Positions 7,152 through 15,644 of a stretch of 44,482 nucleotides of DNA are shown piece by piece. The position numbers and the translations under genes were made by a program. The DNA lies in the NCBI GenBank assembly GCA_002361355.1, contig DESQ01000025.1:1-44482 (forward strand), written 5' to 3'. Within the stretch, counting starts at the first letter, position 1. The number at the start of each line of letters is the position of its first letter. The notes under the pieces are model-generated. The model had not been told where the DNA came from. It did no database searches and worked only from the letters and a program-made list of their open reading frames with translations. This DNA is from Lachnospiraceae bacterium UBA3310. Its GTDB lineage: Bacteria; Bacillota; Clostridia; Lachnospirales; Lachnospiraceae.

Positions 7152-9464
7152 CTACACGCGCTTCACTTCGCCAGCGCTCTCTATTTTCACCACGTCCGCC
7201 ATGCCGTGAACCACCAAGACCGGCTTCTTCTCCGGCCGATCCGTCTCAAAGGAAATTGTACTGCCCTGCCGAACCGCTTTGGCTCTCATCACAATTTGAC
7301 CTGACAAGTCAGTCACTTCGCAGGCAGCTTCCGCGCCATCGGCAAGCGCGTAAAGATGCAGCTCCAATCCTTCCGTGTAATCATAATCAGGCAGTTTTTC
7401 ATTGCTGCCCCAAGCCAAAAGGGTGTTATCCCGCACAAAAACCGGCAGAGAGAAATAGTCGTAGGTCTCCCGATACCAGCGGCCGCCTTCCCGCTCGCTG
7501 CCGTCCAGCAGATGCGTCCACTTTCCTTCCGGCAGGTAGTACTCTGCCTCGCCGTTCTCCTGAAAGATCGGCGCCACCAAAAGGGAATCCCCCATCATGT
7601 ACTGCATGTCCAGATCCTTCATGCCGGGTTCTTTCGGAAACTCCAGAACCATCGGACGCATCATGGGAATACCCGTCTCATGGGACAAAACCGCCTGTCT
7701 GTAAAGATAAGGCATCAGGCGGCATTTTACATGCACGAAATACCTGACCACATCGCACGCTTCCTCGTCAAACAGCCACGGCACGCGATAGCTCTGGGAG
7801 CCGTGCAGTCTGCTGTGGGAAGAGAAAATGCCAAACTGCAGCCATCTCTTGTAGATATCCGGAGATGCCGTCTTCTCAAACCCGGAAATATCATGGCTCC
7901 AAAAAGAAAATCCGCTCATGGCAAAACTTAAGCCGCCGCGCAAAGTCTCCGCCATGGAAGGGTAGGATGCGGAACAGTCTCCTCCCCAATGTACCGGGAA
8001 CTGCTGACCGCCTGCCGTCGTACTTCTGGCAAAAAGCACCGCCTCGCCCTCTCCTTTTACCTCTTTTAACAACTCAAATACCGCCTGATTGTAAAGGAAC
8101 GTATAATAATTGTGCATACTTAAGGGATCCGCGCCGTCCGCATAGGCAACATCAATGGGAATCCGCTCGCCGAAATCCGTCTTAAAGCAGTCCACGCCCA
8201 GATCCAGCAAAGTTCTCAGCTTATCCTGATACCATTTCTTTGCGGCAGGATTGGTAAAATCCACCAGCGCAATGCCCGGATTCCAGAAATCAATCTGCTT
8301 GGCGCCTCTGCCGTCCGAGCGCATCACAAAATAGCCCTTTTCCATCCCCTCTCTAAAGAAGGGCGCTCCCTGCGCAATATAAGGGTTAATCCATACACAG
8401 ATCTTTAAGCCCTTTTCCTTCTTATAACGCGCAAACATACCCTTCACGTCGGAAAAGGTCTGATCGTCCCACTCGAAATCACACCAATGCAGCGCCTTCA
8501 TCCAATAACAGTCAAAGTGGAACACCCGCAGGGGAATATCACGTTCCGCCATCCCGTCGATAAAGGAACTGGTTGTCTGCTCATCATATTTGGTGGTAAA
8601 GGAAGTGGTAAGCCACAGACCGAAGCTCCACGCAGGCGGCAGGGCGGGCTTGCCCGTCATATCCGTATATCTGACCAGAACCTCCTTGAGATCAGGCCCA
8701 TAGATAAAGTGGTAACGCAGTTCCTCTCCCGGCACGGAAAACCCAACATACTCCACCTTCTCACTTGCCACCTCAAAAGAGACCGGCGTGGTATGATCCA
8801 CGAAAATACCATATCCTTCATTGGTCATATAAAAGGGAACATTTTTGTAGGAAACCTGGGAGGAAGTGCCGCCGTCCTCGTTCCACATGTCCACCACCTG
8901 ACCGTTCTTTACAAAGGCCGTAAACTGTTCGCCCAGGCCGTAAACCCGCTCGCCCGCTTTCAGGGAAAGCTCCGTGACCATATAAGGCTCATGGCGCTCA
9001 GACAAATAATTCTCCCTCGGGAACATCGTGCTGGGCTGCTTGTTCCAGCGGATATAGCCCAGATTCCTAAAACCGCACTCCGTTATGACTTTTCCGTCCG
9101 CCTCGAAGCGATAAGTACCCTCCTGCCTGTTAAAACGCACCGTCACCACACCGCTTTGCATGACAGCATCTTCCTCCGAGATCTGTACTTCAAAAGGCAC
9201 ATCTTGACCGCTCAAGTCAAATCTTGCCTCCCGATCCTCGTAAGCCTCATAATGTCTGGCTTTCACCAGAATATTATTCTCGGCAAAAGCAATAAAATCA
9301 ATGGTGATCGTCGTGATATTCTGCGCGTCTCCCCTGTTTAAAATCTTTCTTTCCGGCGCAACAATGCGCATCCCCTTTTCCGTCTTCTCCGCATAAAAAC
9401 CCTGAGATGCGTAGGACGACGCCATATTCTCGCTGCGAACCCAGTAACCTTCCGTGAATTTCAT
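7152..9464 (-). CDS. glycoside hydrolase family 31 alpha-xylosidase (YicI-like)
   Basis: The 770-residue cytoplasmic enzyme most resembles YicI-type alpha-xylosidases, which release terminal alpha-xylose from xyloglucan oligosaccharides. The barrel signatures are visible: SFGLWLTTSFTTKYDEQTT, FDCYWMKALHWCDFEWD, ICVWINPYIAQ and the nucleophile D430 in CFKTDFGERIP. The long N-terminal beta domain and the VYGLGEQFTAFVKNG block fit GH31. The ATG is preceded by an AAAGGAGGGA site. A perfect TATAAT is present on the minus strand at 9490-9495, without a good -35, so the gene probably has its own promoter downstream of the terminator at 9522-9553. Alternative: a related alpha-glucosidase, but WCDFEWD and KTDFGE favour xylosidase. 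Confidence 0.9.
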   Translation of the reverse strand: MKFTEGYWVRSENMASSYASQGFYAEKTEKGMRIVAPERKILNRGDAQNITTITIDFIAFAENNILVKARHYEAYEDREARFDLSGQDVPFEVQISEEDAVMQSGVVTVRFNRQEGTYRFEADGKVITECGFRNLGYIRWNKQPSTMFPRENYLSERHEPYMVTELSLKAGERVYGLGEQFTAFVKNGQVVDMWNEDGGTSSQVSYKNVPFYMTNEGYGIFVDHTTPVSFEVASEKVEYVGFSVPGEELRYHFIYGPDLKEVLVRYTDMTGKPALPPAWSFGLWLTTSFTTKYDEQTTSSFIDGMAERDIPLRVFHFDCYWMKALHWCDFEWDDQTFSDVKGMFARYKKEKGLKICVWINPYIAQGAPFFREGMEKGYFVMRSDGRGAKQIDFWNPGIALVDFTNPAAKKWYQDKLRTLLDLGVDCFKTDFGERIPIDVAYADGADPLSMHNYYTFLYNQAVFELLKEVKGEGEAVLFARSTTAGGQQFPVHWGGDCSASYPSMAETLRGGLSFAMSGFSFWSHDISGFEKTASPDIYKRWLQFGIFSSHSRLHGSQSYRVPWLFDEEACDVVRYFVHVKCRLMPYLYRQAVLSHETGIPMMRPMVLEFPKEPGMKDLDMQYMMGDSLLVAPIFQENGEAEYYLPEGKWTHLLDGSEREGGRWYRETYDYFSLPVFVRDNTLLAWGSNEKLPDYDYTEGLELHLYALADGAEAACEVTDLSGQIVMRAKAVRQGSTISFETDRPEKKPVLVVHGMADVVKIESAGEVKRV

Positions 9465-9521
9465 GCTGTTCCCTCCTTTATTTGCTCCTATTATATCATT
9501 TCCTGCACAATTTTTCCTAAA

Positions 9522-9553
9522 AAAGTGGCACGACTGACTGGCCGTGCCACTTT
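9522..9553 (-). terminator. Rho-independent terminator of the sugar ABC operon
   Basis: An 11-bp perfect stem (9522-9532 with 9543-9553) with a 10-base loop is followed on the minus strand by a T run. It separates the binding-protein gene from the alpha-xylosidase gene. Confidence 0.85.
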
Positions 9554-9611
9554 CTGCATCCTTATATTATGTGAGCATTGGAAATTCTTCTCACACGGTT
9601 TTTTCACACAG

Positions 9612-10991
9612 TTAGTTTGCCCCGTCGATCGCTGCCCACTGCTCTTCGATCTGTGCGCATGCGCCGTCCTTATCTACACTGCCGGAGATGTAGGACTGCA
9701 TAATCTCGCCGAAGGTCTGATGCCAACTGTCTGTAGAGTAGCAGATGGAAAGATCCGCCGCGCCTTTTTCCGCACTCAGAGCATCGCCCTGCTTTACAAC
9801 CTCAAAAGTGCTCTCAGCATCGGATACAACCGGAGGTACCACGCCCGCCACATCCGTAAACCAAGCCTTGCCATAATCGGAAGTATACCACCAGTTTACA
9901 AAGTCAAGGGTCGGCTGCAATACAGCGGAGTCTTTGGAGATACGAAGCGCCTGATCGGAACCGCCGATTACCTGGCACTGTGCAGCGTCATCCGTTACCG
10001 GATAGCCATTGAAACCAATCTGCAAATCAGGGTCGATTGCCAACAGATCCGCCTCTACCCATGCGCCCTGCCCGACGATCATAGCCGCCTTGCCCGTGCC
10101 GAATGCGGAAAGCTCGCCGTCGAGAGCGGTCTCGAGAGGCTTGTCGTCGCCGTACTTAACTGTCAGGTCAATAAAGTCAAAGAAGTTATTGTAAAGTTCA
10201 GGATAATCGGAAACTTTAGCCTCACCCTTCTCGAATTTTGCTACCAGTTCCGCTGTGGTGATGCCGGCATTCTGCGCAGCCGCATTCACAAAATGCTGTC
10301 CCACATGCTTGAATACCCACCACTCATTGTATCCTGTTGTGAAAGGCTTATAACCCGCTGCGGAAATTTTCTCGCAGGCTGCCTCCATCTCGCTTACCGT
10401 GCTGGGGAACTCGGCAATTCCGCACTCCTCAAAGATCGCCTTGTTGTAGATCATACCAAAATAATTACCCTTGATTGCGATGCCATAAATGCCGGAACCG
10501 TCCTCAGGAGATGCCATCATACTCGCTACCGCAGGCTGCATGGTAGATTCCAACGGTTGACCAGTTAAGTCATATGAATACTCCTTATATACGTCGATCT
10601 CCTTGCCGGATGTGGATGAGAAAATCTCAGGCACTTCGCCGGAATTTAACTTCGCCTTCAACAGCGTGGGATAATCGTTCTGCGTGGTTTCATAGTTGAT
10701 GGTTACATTGGGCGCTACTTCCTTGTACGCGTCGATCAGCTCGTTGATCGCATCCGCATACTCGGGGGAAGCGATAAACATATAGATCTCCGCCTCCTCG
10801 TCGGAAGCCGCAGCCGCGGGTTCTTCCGCCGCCGGTTCCTCTGCCGCAGGCTCTTCCGCTGCCGGCGTCTCCGCCGCAGGTTCCTCCGCTGCCGGCGTCT
10901 GCGCGCTGTCGCCCGAACCGCCGCCACAGCCTGCAAGCAAAGTCGCTGTCATAGCTGTACACAACAATACACTGACCAATTTCTTTTTCAT
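9612..10991 (-). CDS. sugar ABC transporter substrate-binding lipoprotein (family 1)
   Basis: A lipoprotein signal peptide with lipobox LLAGC is followed by a Pro/Ala/Glu linker of repeated EEPAA units (about residues 30-62), then a family 1 solute-binding fold of the carbohydrate type. Visible blocks are ASPEYADAINELIDAYKE, NYFGMIYNKAIFEECG, AAMIVGQGAW and WWYTSDYGKAWFTDVAG. It should capture an oligosaccharide outside the membrane and hand it to the two permeases encoded just upstream. Unusually for this class, it is the last gene of the operon, behind a short hairpin at 11083-11101. No ATPase gene is nearby, so a shared MsmX-type ATPase is likely. The sugar is unknown; the neighbouring GH31 enzyme suggests a xylose-containing oligosaccharide. 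Confidence 0.88.
   Translation of the reverse strand: MKKKLVSVLLCTAMTATLLAGCGGGSGDSAQTPAAEEPAAETPAAEEPAAEEPAAEEPAAAASDEEAEIYMFIASPEYADAINELIDAYKEVAPNVTINYETTQNDYPTLLKAKLNSGEVPEIFSSTSGKEIDVYKEYSYDLTGQPLESTMQPAVASMMASPEDGSGIYGIAIKGNYFGMIYNKAIFEECGIAEFPSTVSEMEAACEKISAAGYKPFTTGYNEWWVFKHVGQHFVNAAAQNAGITTAELVAKFEKGEAKVSDYPELYNNFFDFIDLTVKYGDDKPLETALDGELSAFGTGKAAMIVGQGAWVEADLLAIDPDLQIGFNGYPVTDDAAQCQVIGGSDQALRISKDSAVLQPTLDFVNWWYTSDYGKAWFTDVAGVVPPVVSDAESTFEVVKQGDALSAEKGAADLSICYSTDSWHQTFGEIMQSYISGSVDKDGACAQIEEQWAAIDGAN
10808..10905 (-). repeat. in-frame repeat encoding the EEPAA linker
   Basis: About 100 bases consist of imperfect 15-base units (variants of GAA GAA/CCT GCG GCG) that encode EEPAA/ETPAA repeats. 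Such runs expand and contract by slippage and here only lengthen the flexible tether of the lipoprotein. Confidence 0.7.
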
Positions 10992-11082
10992 GTATATCCT
11001 CCTTCTCCCATATTTATTTATGGCATGGGTACCTTTTATCTATTCCAGCAGTCATTCTGCGGAATCTCATATCCATACGGAA

Positions 11083-11101
11083 AATGCCGCATTTTGGCAT
11101 T
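11083..11101 (-). other. short hairpin between permease and binding-protein genes
   Basis: A 6-bp stem (11083-11088 with 11096-11101, loop 7) is followed on the minus strand by TTTTCC. It sits just after the stop of the second permease gene. It could act as a weak attenuator or as a processing/stability element that sets binding-protein mRNA apart from permease mRNA. Confidence 0.35.
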
Positions 11102-11107
11102 CTCCCG

Positions 11108-11947
11108 CTAACCTTTGACCGCGCCTGCCACAACACCTTCCACAATGTACTTCTGTAACAGAATGAACACAATCACAGAGGGCACGATCGCCAGTACCAT
11201 TGCAGTCAACGCATAATTCCACTTGGTATTCATCTGTCCCACAAACGTGTAAGCCGCAAGCACCAGCGTCTTCGTCTCATTGTTGCTGTTTACCATCAAA
11301 AGCGGAAGCAGGAAGTCATTCCAGATCCACATCACATCCAGCACGATCACTGTCACAACCACGGATTTGAGAAGCGGGAAAATGATCGAGACAAAGGTAC
11401 GGAAGGTCGACGCGCCGTCGATGGTTGCGCTCTCATCCAGTTCCTTCGGGATGGTTTTCATAAAGTTATAGATAATAAAGGTCGCCATCGGGATACCAAA
11501 TCCCCAGTACTGGATGCCCAAACCGATTTTGCTGCCGGAAAGGTGCAGTACATTTGCAGATTTCAGCAAGCTGATCATAATCGCCTGAAAAGGAATCAGC
11601 ATCGGCGTAATGATGATCGTATGTGCAATCTTGCTGTACATTCCCTCCCGCCTGTCCAGTATGTAAGCCGCCATGGAAGAAAAGACGACGATACCCAGAA
11701 TACCAATCACCGTGATAATCACATTGTTTCGGAACAGGAGCAGATATTTCATCTTGTCAATTACATAGGTATAGTTGGACAAATCAAGACTTTTAGGAAG
11801 CGCCAGCACATCACCCAGTATCTCGCCAAACGGCTTAAAAGAGTTCATGACCATCAAAAATACCGGATAAATATAGAAGCACGCCACCACAAGAAGGCAG
11901 ATGATCATCGTCCATTTGCTTATTTTTCTCTTGGTTTCGCGACGCAT
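11108..11947 (-). CDS. sugar ABC transporter permease (MalG type)
   Basis: The 279-residue inner-membrane protein has six predicted membrane segments and the MalG-type EAA loop ELDESATIDGASTFRTFVSIIFP (about residues 190-212). The end ...KYIVEGVVAGAVKG is the conserved terminus of this CUT1 subfamily. Its start codon overlaps the end of the upstream MalF-type gene, so translation is probably coupled. It is the partner of the other permease and the lipoprotein at 9612-10991. Confidence 0.93.
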   Translation of the reverse strand: MRRETKRKISKWTMIICLLVVACFYIYPVFLMVMNSFKPFGEILGDVLALPKSLDLSNYTYVIDKMKYLLLFRNNVIITVIGILGIVVFSSMAAYILDRREGMYSKIAHTIIITPMLIPFQAIMISLLKSANVLHLSGSKIGLGIQYWGFGIPMATFIIYNFMKTIPKELDESATIDGASTFRTFVSIIFPLLKSVVVTVIVLDVMWIWNDFLLPLLMVNSNNETKTLVLAAYTFVGQMNTKWNYALTAMVLAIVPSVIVFILLQKYIVEGVVAGAVKG

Positions 11948-12834
11948 TACAGATCAACCTCCTTTCTGCTAAAGCCCTTTAATACAAGCTGTGTTATAAT
12001 AAGTACAAACAGGAAGTAGACGATCGACTGCGCAGAGCCGAGGCCATAATTATTGTTCGTGAAAGCCTCCTTGTAAATCTGCATTGTCACACTGTTGGTT
12101 GCCGTTCCCGGCCCTCCCTTGGTCAGCGCCAGAATGATGTCGAACACTTTAAGCCCGTTGGTCAGGGACATAAAGATACAGGTTGTAAAGGACGGCCCTA
12201 AAAGCGGCAGCGTCACCCTGAAAAACTTCTGGCTGCCCGTCGCTCCATCCACCACAGCCGCCTCCAGCACATCCTTCGGCACGGCTTGCAGGCCTGCTAT
12301 GTAAAGTACGATGTAGAATCCAAGCGACTGCCACACGCCCACGAATGCCACCGAGTAAAACACCAGCTTCGTGTCGCCCAGCCAACTGTAATTCCACAGG
12401 TTCCATTCCGTAATCTCGTAGAGCTTTTCAAAGCCGTTAGTGAAGATGAATTTCCAGATAAAGCCCACGATCGTCATACTCATAATGTAGGGAATGAAGA
12501 AAACGCCTCTGAAAAAGTTCGCCGCGCGAAATTTCTTTGTCAGTACCACCGCCAGCGCCAACGCAAAGATATTGGAAAATACCACGAAAAATACCGTATA
12601 GCGGGTGGTAAACCAGATCGAGGAAAGAAAGTCCCCACTCTCCACGAAGATTGTCTTAAAGTTCTGTAGTCCAATGAACTTTGCATCTTTGGAAATACCG
12701 TTCCACTCCGTCAACGAATAATATCCGCTTAACACAAAGGGCAGATACATCATCAGGCATACCAGTATGATCGCCGGCAGGGAAAACAGCACCGTCTCCA
12801 ACTGTCTTTTTGCTTTTTTGTTCATAAGCAACAA
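11947..12834 (-). CDS. sugar ABC transporter permease (MalF type)
   Basis: The 295-residue protein starts with a basic cytoplasmic segment and has six membrane spans. The EAA loop DVLEAAVVDGATGSQKFFRVTLP and the GGPGTATNSVTMQIYKEAF block place it in the CUT1 MalF/UgpA group. It is the first gene of the operon and lies divergent from the YesM-type kinase gene, which is the classic layout for a two-component-regulated sugar importer. Confidence 0.93.
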   Translation of the reverse strand: MLLMNKKAKRQLETVLFSLPAIILVCLMMYLPFVLSGYYSLTEWNGISKDAKFIGLQNFKTIFVESGDFLSSIWFTTRYTVFFVVFSNIFALALAVVLTKKFRAANFFRGVFFIPYIMSMTIVGFIWKFIFTNGFEKLYEITEWNLWNYSWLGDTKLVFYSVAFVGVWQSLGFYIVLYIAGLQAVPKDVLEAAVVDGATGSQKFFRVTLPLLGPSFTTCIFMSLTNGLKVFDIILALTKGGPGTATNSVTMQIYKEAFTNNNYGLGSAQSIVYFLFVLIITQLVLKGFSRKEVDL

Positions 12835-13035
12835 GTCCTTTCCGCGTTTTTATTTATTATAATTTATTCATTTTGCCAACAAAATGGAATTTCCCAAACA
12901 GATAGGTGTAAATTTCCGAACAGTTCTTTATTACTATTGTCCTATTATACGGAATATAGTAAGATATATTTTGTAGAAAATGCGCAACGAATTATTTTAA
13001 AAATAGCAGTTCGCACAATTGCGACCAGAAGATTT
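12835..13035. promoter_or_regulatory. divergent control region of the sugar operon and the two-component genes
   Basis: On the minus strand a perfect TATAAT (12856-12861) lies 22 bases upstream of the MalF-type gene, though the -35 is poor, as expected for an activator-dependent promoter. The region is AT-rich and short (200 bases). It is the natural binding place for the AraC-type regulator at 14840-15631. I could not pick out a convincing direct repeat for it. Confidence 0.45.
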
Positions 13036-14820
13036 ATGAGACAGCATACCATTATAAAAAAGTTAAAAGCATCTGTAAAAAATCTGCTCAACCGCACCGC
13101 ACTCTGGGTACAGCTTACCGTATTTATGATTTTAATCACTACTATGGTGGCCGGATATCTGATTTACAAAGACTACACCTCCACCCGGAATCTTACCATC
13201 AGCAATCAGCTTGACACCACGGAAAAGATTCTGAATCTGGAACTGGAAGGCCTGGATAATTATCTTATGGAACTTGCCAATTTTTGTATTCAGCCCTACT
13301 ATGATTCCCGTTTTACAAGAATCATTGAACAAAATACGCCGCTGACATCCGACCAGATTTCCTATGCCAAGCAGCAGATGTTCTACTATTACTATACCCG
13401 GAACGATATCCAGGATTACGAGCTTTATCTGCTCCATCAGGATCTGTCCATCGGGCGCACAGGCGGCCAGCAGCATATCATCGCAAGCGAAAGCGCGCCG
13501 GAGGGTGTATGGGAGGCGTTGGCGGAGTGTGAGGTCAGTCCCATGAATCACAGCATCCGTCCATCCGGTTCGACAAACCTGATCTACTACCACTCCCTCT
13601 TTCAGATCAAAGGGCGGGTCAGTCAGGCCATCGTGCGTCTGGAATTGGATGGCTCCTTCGCCAAACAACTGTCTGAAAATCATTCCACACACGATGAGAT
13701 CGTCTTCTTCCTCAACGACAGCGGAGAGATTATTTTCTCCAATCATGCAGATTTGCCGGTCAGCAATGAAGAACTCCTGGACGCCCTCTCCCGAAAAGAG
13801 GCGCACCGCGATGGTTATGATACAATTGACCTATTAGGTCAATCTTTTTTAGTAGTGGCTGCCGAAAGCAGAAGTTCCGGGATTCGACTGCTCAGTCTGA
13901 CACCCTTATCCTATATTGATTCCCAGATCGGGCAGCTCCAGAAATCCATTCTGGTAAGCGGCGTTTTGCTCTGGTTTCTCACCGTAGCGCTGATCTACAT
14001 GCTGCTGCGGGTTTTAACCATTCCGCTGCGGCTGCTTTCCACACAGATGCAGAAAACCGGCGAGGGTGATTTCCGTGCCAGAGTCGACGCGGAGGGAAGC
14101 GTTGAAATACGAAGGCTCTCGGAGAGTTTCAATTCCATGGTCTCCCATATTGACCAGCTAATCAAGCGCACCTATGTGGCGGAATTAAGTGAAAAAGACG
14201 CAAAATTGAAAGCCTTGGAAGCCCAACTGAACCCTCATTTTTTATATAATACATTACAGGCAATCTCCACAGAGGCGCTGGTCAATGACCAGCCGCAGAT
14301 CCATCGTATGATCACCTCGCTGGCATCCAATCTGCGTTACACCATCAAGTCGGACACTCTGGTGCCTTTAAAGCGGGAAATGAGCTATGTGAATGACTAT
14401 ATCTTCCTGCAGAAAATCAGGATGGACGATGCCCTCGCATTTTACAGTGATATCGACCCTGCCACAGAGGACTGCCTGATCCCCAAAATCAGCATTCAGA
14501 CATTGGTAGAAAATTCCATTATACATGGAAAATCCGATAAAACAGACCCCATAACTGTGACAGTATCGTCACAATATAATGACAATACCGTCACAATCAG
14601 AGTGCGGGATAACGGGTGCGGAATCGCGCCGGAACAGCTTGAAAAACTGTATGCAGATTTCGATCTGCAAAAATATACGGGAAAAAACGGCGGCATCGGA
14701 CTTGCCAATCTCCACAGCCGTATCGGGCTTCTCTATGACAAACCCGCTTCCATGGAAATTCATACCCATGAGGGCGAATATACGGAAATCATACTAACCC
14801 TGCCTGCCACGAAGGAATAA
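13036..14820 (+). CDS. YesM-type sensor histidine kinase
   Basis: The membrane kinase should sense an extracellular sugar signal and phosphorylate the response regulator encoded 19 bases downstream. Taking the ATG at 13036 (an upstream TTG at 12937 is in frame but gives an implausible extension) the protein is 594 residues. Order: cytoplasmic basic start, membrane span about 22-42, extracellular sensor domain to about 305, second span, HAMP (RLLSTQMQKTGEGDFRARVD), His_kinase domain with H401 in LNPHFLYNTL, and an HATPase with NSIIHG (N box), RVRDNGCGI and GGIGLANLHSRI. YesM kinases normally pair with AraC-type regulators and control neighbouring sugar ABC operons, as here. The start codon is the only uncertain part. 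Confidence 0.9.
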   Translation: MRQHTIIKKLKASVKNLLNRTALWVQLTVFMILITTMVAGYLIYKDYTSTRNLTISNQLDTTEKILNLELEGLDNYLMELANFCIQPYYDSRFTRIIEQNTPLTSDQISYAKQQMFYYYYTRNDIQDYELYLLHQDLSIGRTGGQQHIIASESAPEGVWEALAECEVSPMNHSIRPSGSTNLIYYHSLFQIKGRVSQAIVRLELDGSFAKQLSENHSTHDEIVFFLNDSGEIIFSNHADLPVSNEELLDALSRKEAHRDGYDTIDLLGQSFLVVAAESRSSGIRLLSLTPLSYIDSQIGQLQKSILVSGVLLWFLTVALIYMLLRVLTIPLRLLSTQMQKTGEGDFRARVDAEGSVEIRRLSESFNSMVSHIDQLIKRTYVAELSEKDAKLKALEAQLNPHFLYNTLQAISTEALVNDQPQIHRMITSLASNLRYTIKSDTLVPLKREMSYVNDYIFLQKIRMDDALAFYSDIDPATEDCLIPKISIQTLVENSIIHGKSDKTDPITVTVSSQYNDNTVTIRVRDNGCGIAPEQLEKLYADFDLQKYTGKNGGIGLANLHSRIGLLYDKPASMEIHTHEGEYTEIILTLPATKE

Positions 14821-14839
14821 AGCGACTTGGAGGAAAGAT

Positions 14840-15631
14840 ATGTACAAGGCTCTGATCATTGACGATGAAAAACCGGTACAGATTGCCATTCAGAAATTGG
14901 GGAACTGGAGTTATTACGGCATCGAGCCTCCCCAGCTTGCCGTAAACGGCAGGGACGCCCTGCAGGCCATGCGCGAATTTCATCCCGACCTTGTCTTCGT
15001 GGATATGAACATGCCCGTCATGGACGGCGTCTCCTTTTTACAGGCCGCCTCCGAAGAATTTCCGGACAGCCAGTATATCGTAGTCAGCGGCTACGACCAG
15101 TTCAGCTATGCCCAGCAGGCACTCCATTACGGCGCCTGCGAATATCTGCTAAAACCCGTGGAGGAAGATGCGCTCAACAGCGCCATTGAAAAGGCCATCC
15201 TGCGTCTGAATCCGGACGCCTCTTTTCAGGATCCAAAAGAATCCGGGCAGAGAGAAATTTCTCCCGACGAGGCTGTCTCCATCATCAAGGAATACATTGA
15301 CAGCCACTACTGTCAGAATATCAAAATCACTATGTTTTCAGAAAAATATTACTTTTCCACCGATTATCTGACCAGACTTTTCCGAAATAAGTACGGCTTC
15401 ACAATCTATGAGTATGTGTTGAAACTGCGCATGGAACGCGCAAAAGAACTTCTGGCGGATCAGGATAATAAGATCATTGATATCGCAGGGCGGCTGGGCT
15501 ATGCCGACAACCACTATTTCAGCAAAGCCTTCCGCACCTACTACCACATCTCTCCCAGCCAGTACAGGAAAGAATATTTATCTATTGCTTCAACGCCTGC
15601 GCCAGATGATAAACGTTCGAAAGAATCTTAA
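14840..15631 (+). CDS. YesN-type response regulator, AraC family
   Basis: The 263-residue regulator has a receiver domain (about 1-120) with acidic pocket D8-D9, phosphoacceptor D55 in VFVDMNMPVMDG and the lysine in LLKPV. After a linker, an AraC-type double helix-turn-helix (about 160-255) carries FSEKYYFSTDYLTRLFRNKYG and IAGRLGYADNHYFSKAFRTYY, followed by SPSQYRKE. A GGAGGAAAG site precedes the ATG. It is co-transcribed with the kinase and is the likely activator of the divergent sugar ABC operon. Its stop lies 13 bases from the end of the convergent gene at 15645. Confidence 0.93.
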   Translation: MYKALIIDDEKPVQIAIQKLGNWSYYGIEPPQLAVNGRDALQAMREFHPDLVFVDMNMPVMDGVSFLQAASEEFPDSQYIVVSGYDQFSYAQQALHYGACEYLLKPVEEDALNSAIEKAILRLNPDASFQDPKESGQREISPDEAVSIIKEYIDSHYCQNIKITMFSEKYYFSTDYLTRLFRNKYGFTIYEYVLKLRMERAKELLADQDNKIIDIAGRLGYADNHYFSKAFRTYYHISPSQYRKEYLSIASTPAPDDKRSKES

Positions 15632-15644
15632 ACATTGATACCTG

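Noticed and set aside
9525..10568. 347-codon plus-strand frame across the sugar-binding-protein gene
   Set aside because: It is a shadow of the well-supported lipoprotein gene and starts within its terminator hairpin.
10808..10905. repeat array that could suggest a CRISPR or tandem-repeat locus
   Set aside because: The 15-base units are in frame and encode the EEPAA linker of a lipoprotein; there are no spacers or repeats of CRISPR size.
12937..13035. longer start for the sensor kinase at a TTG codon
   Set aside because: The added 33 residues lie in the divergent promoter region and are not like YesM N-termini; the ATG at 13036 is directly followed by the usual basic segment and membrane span.
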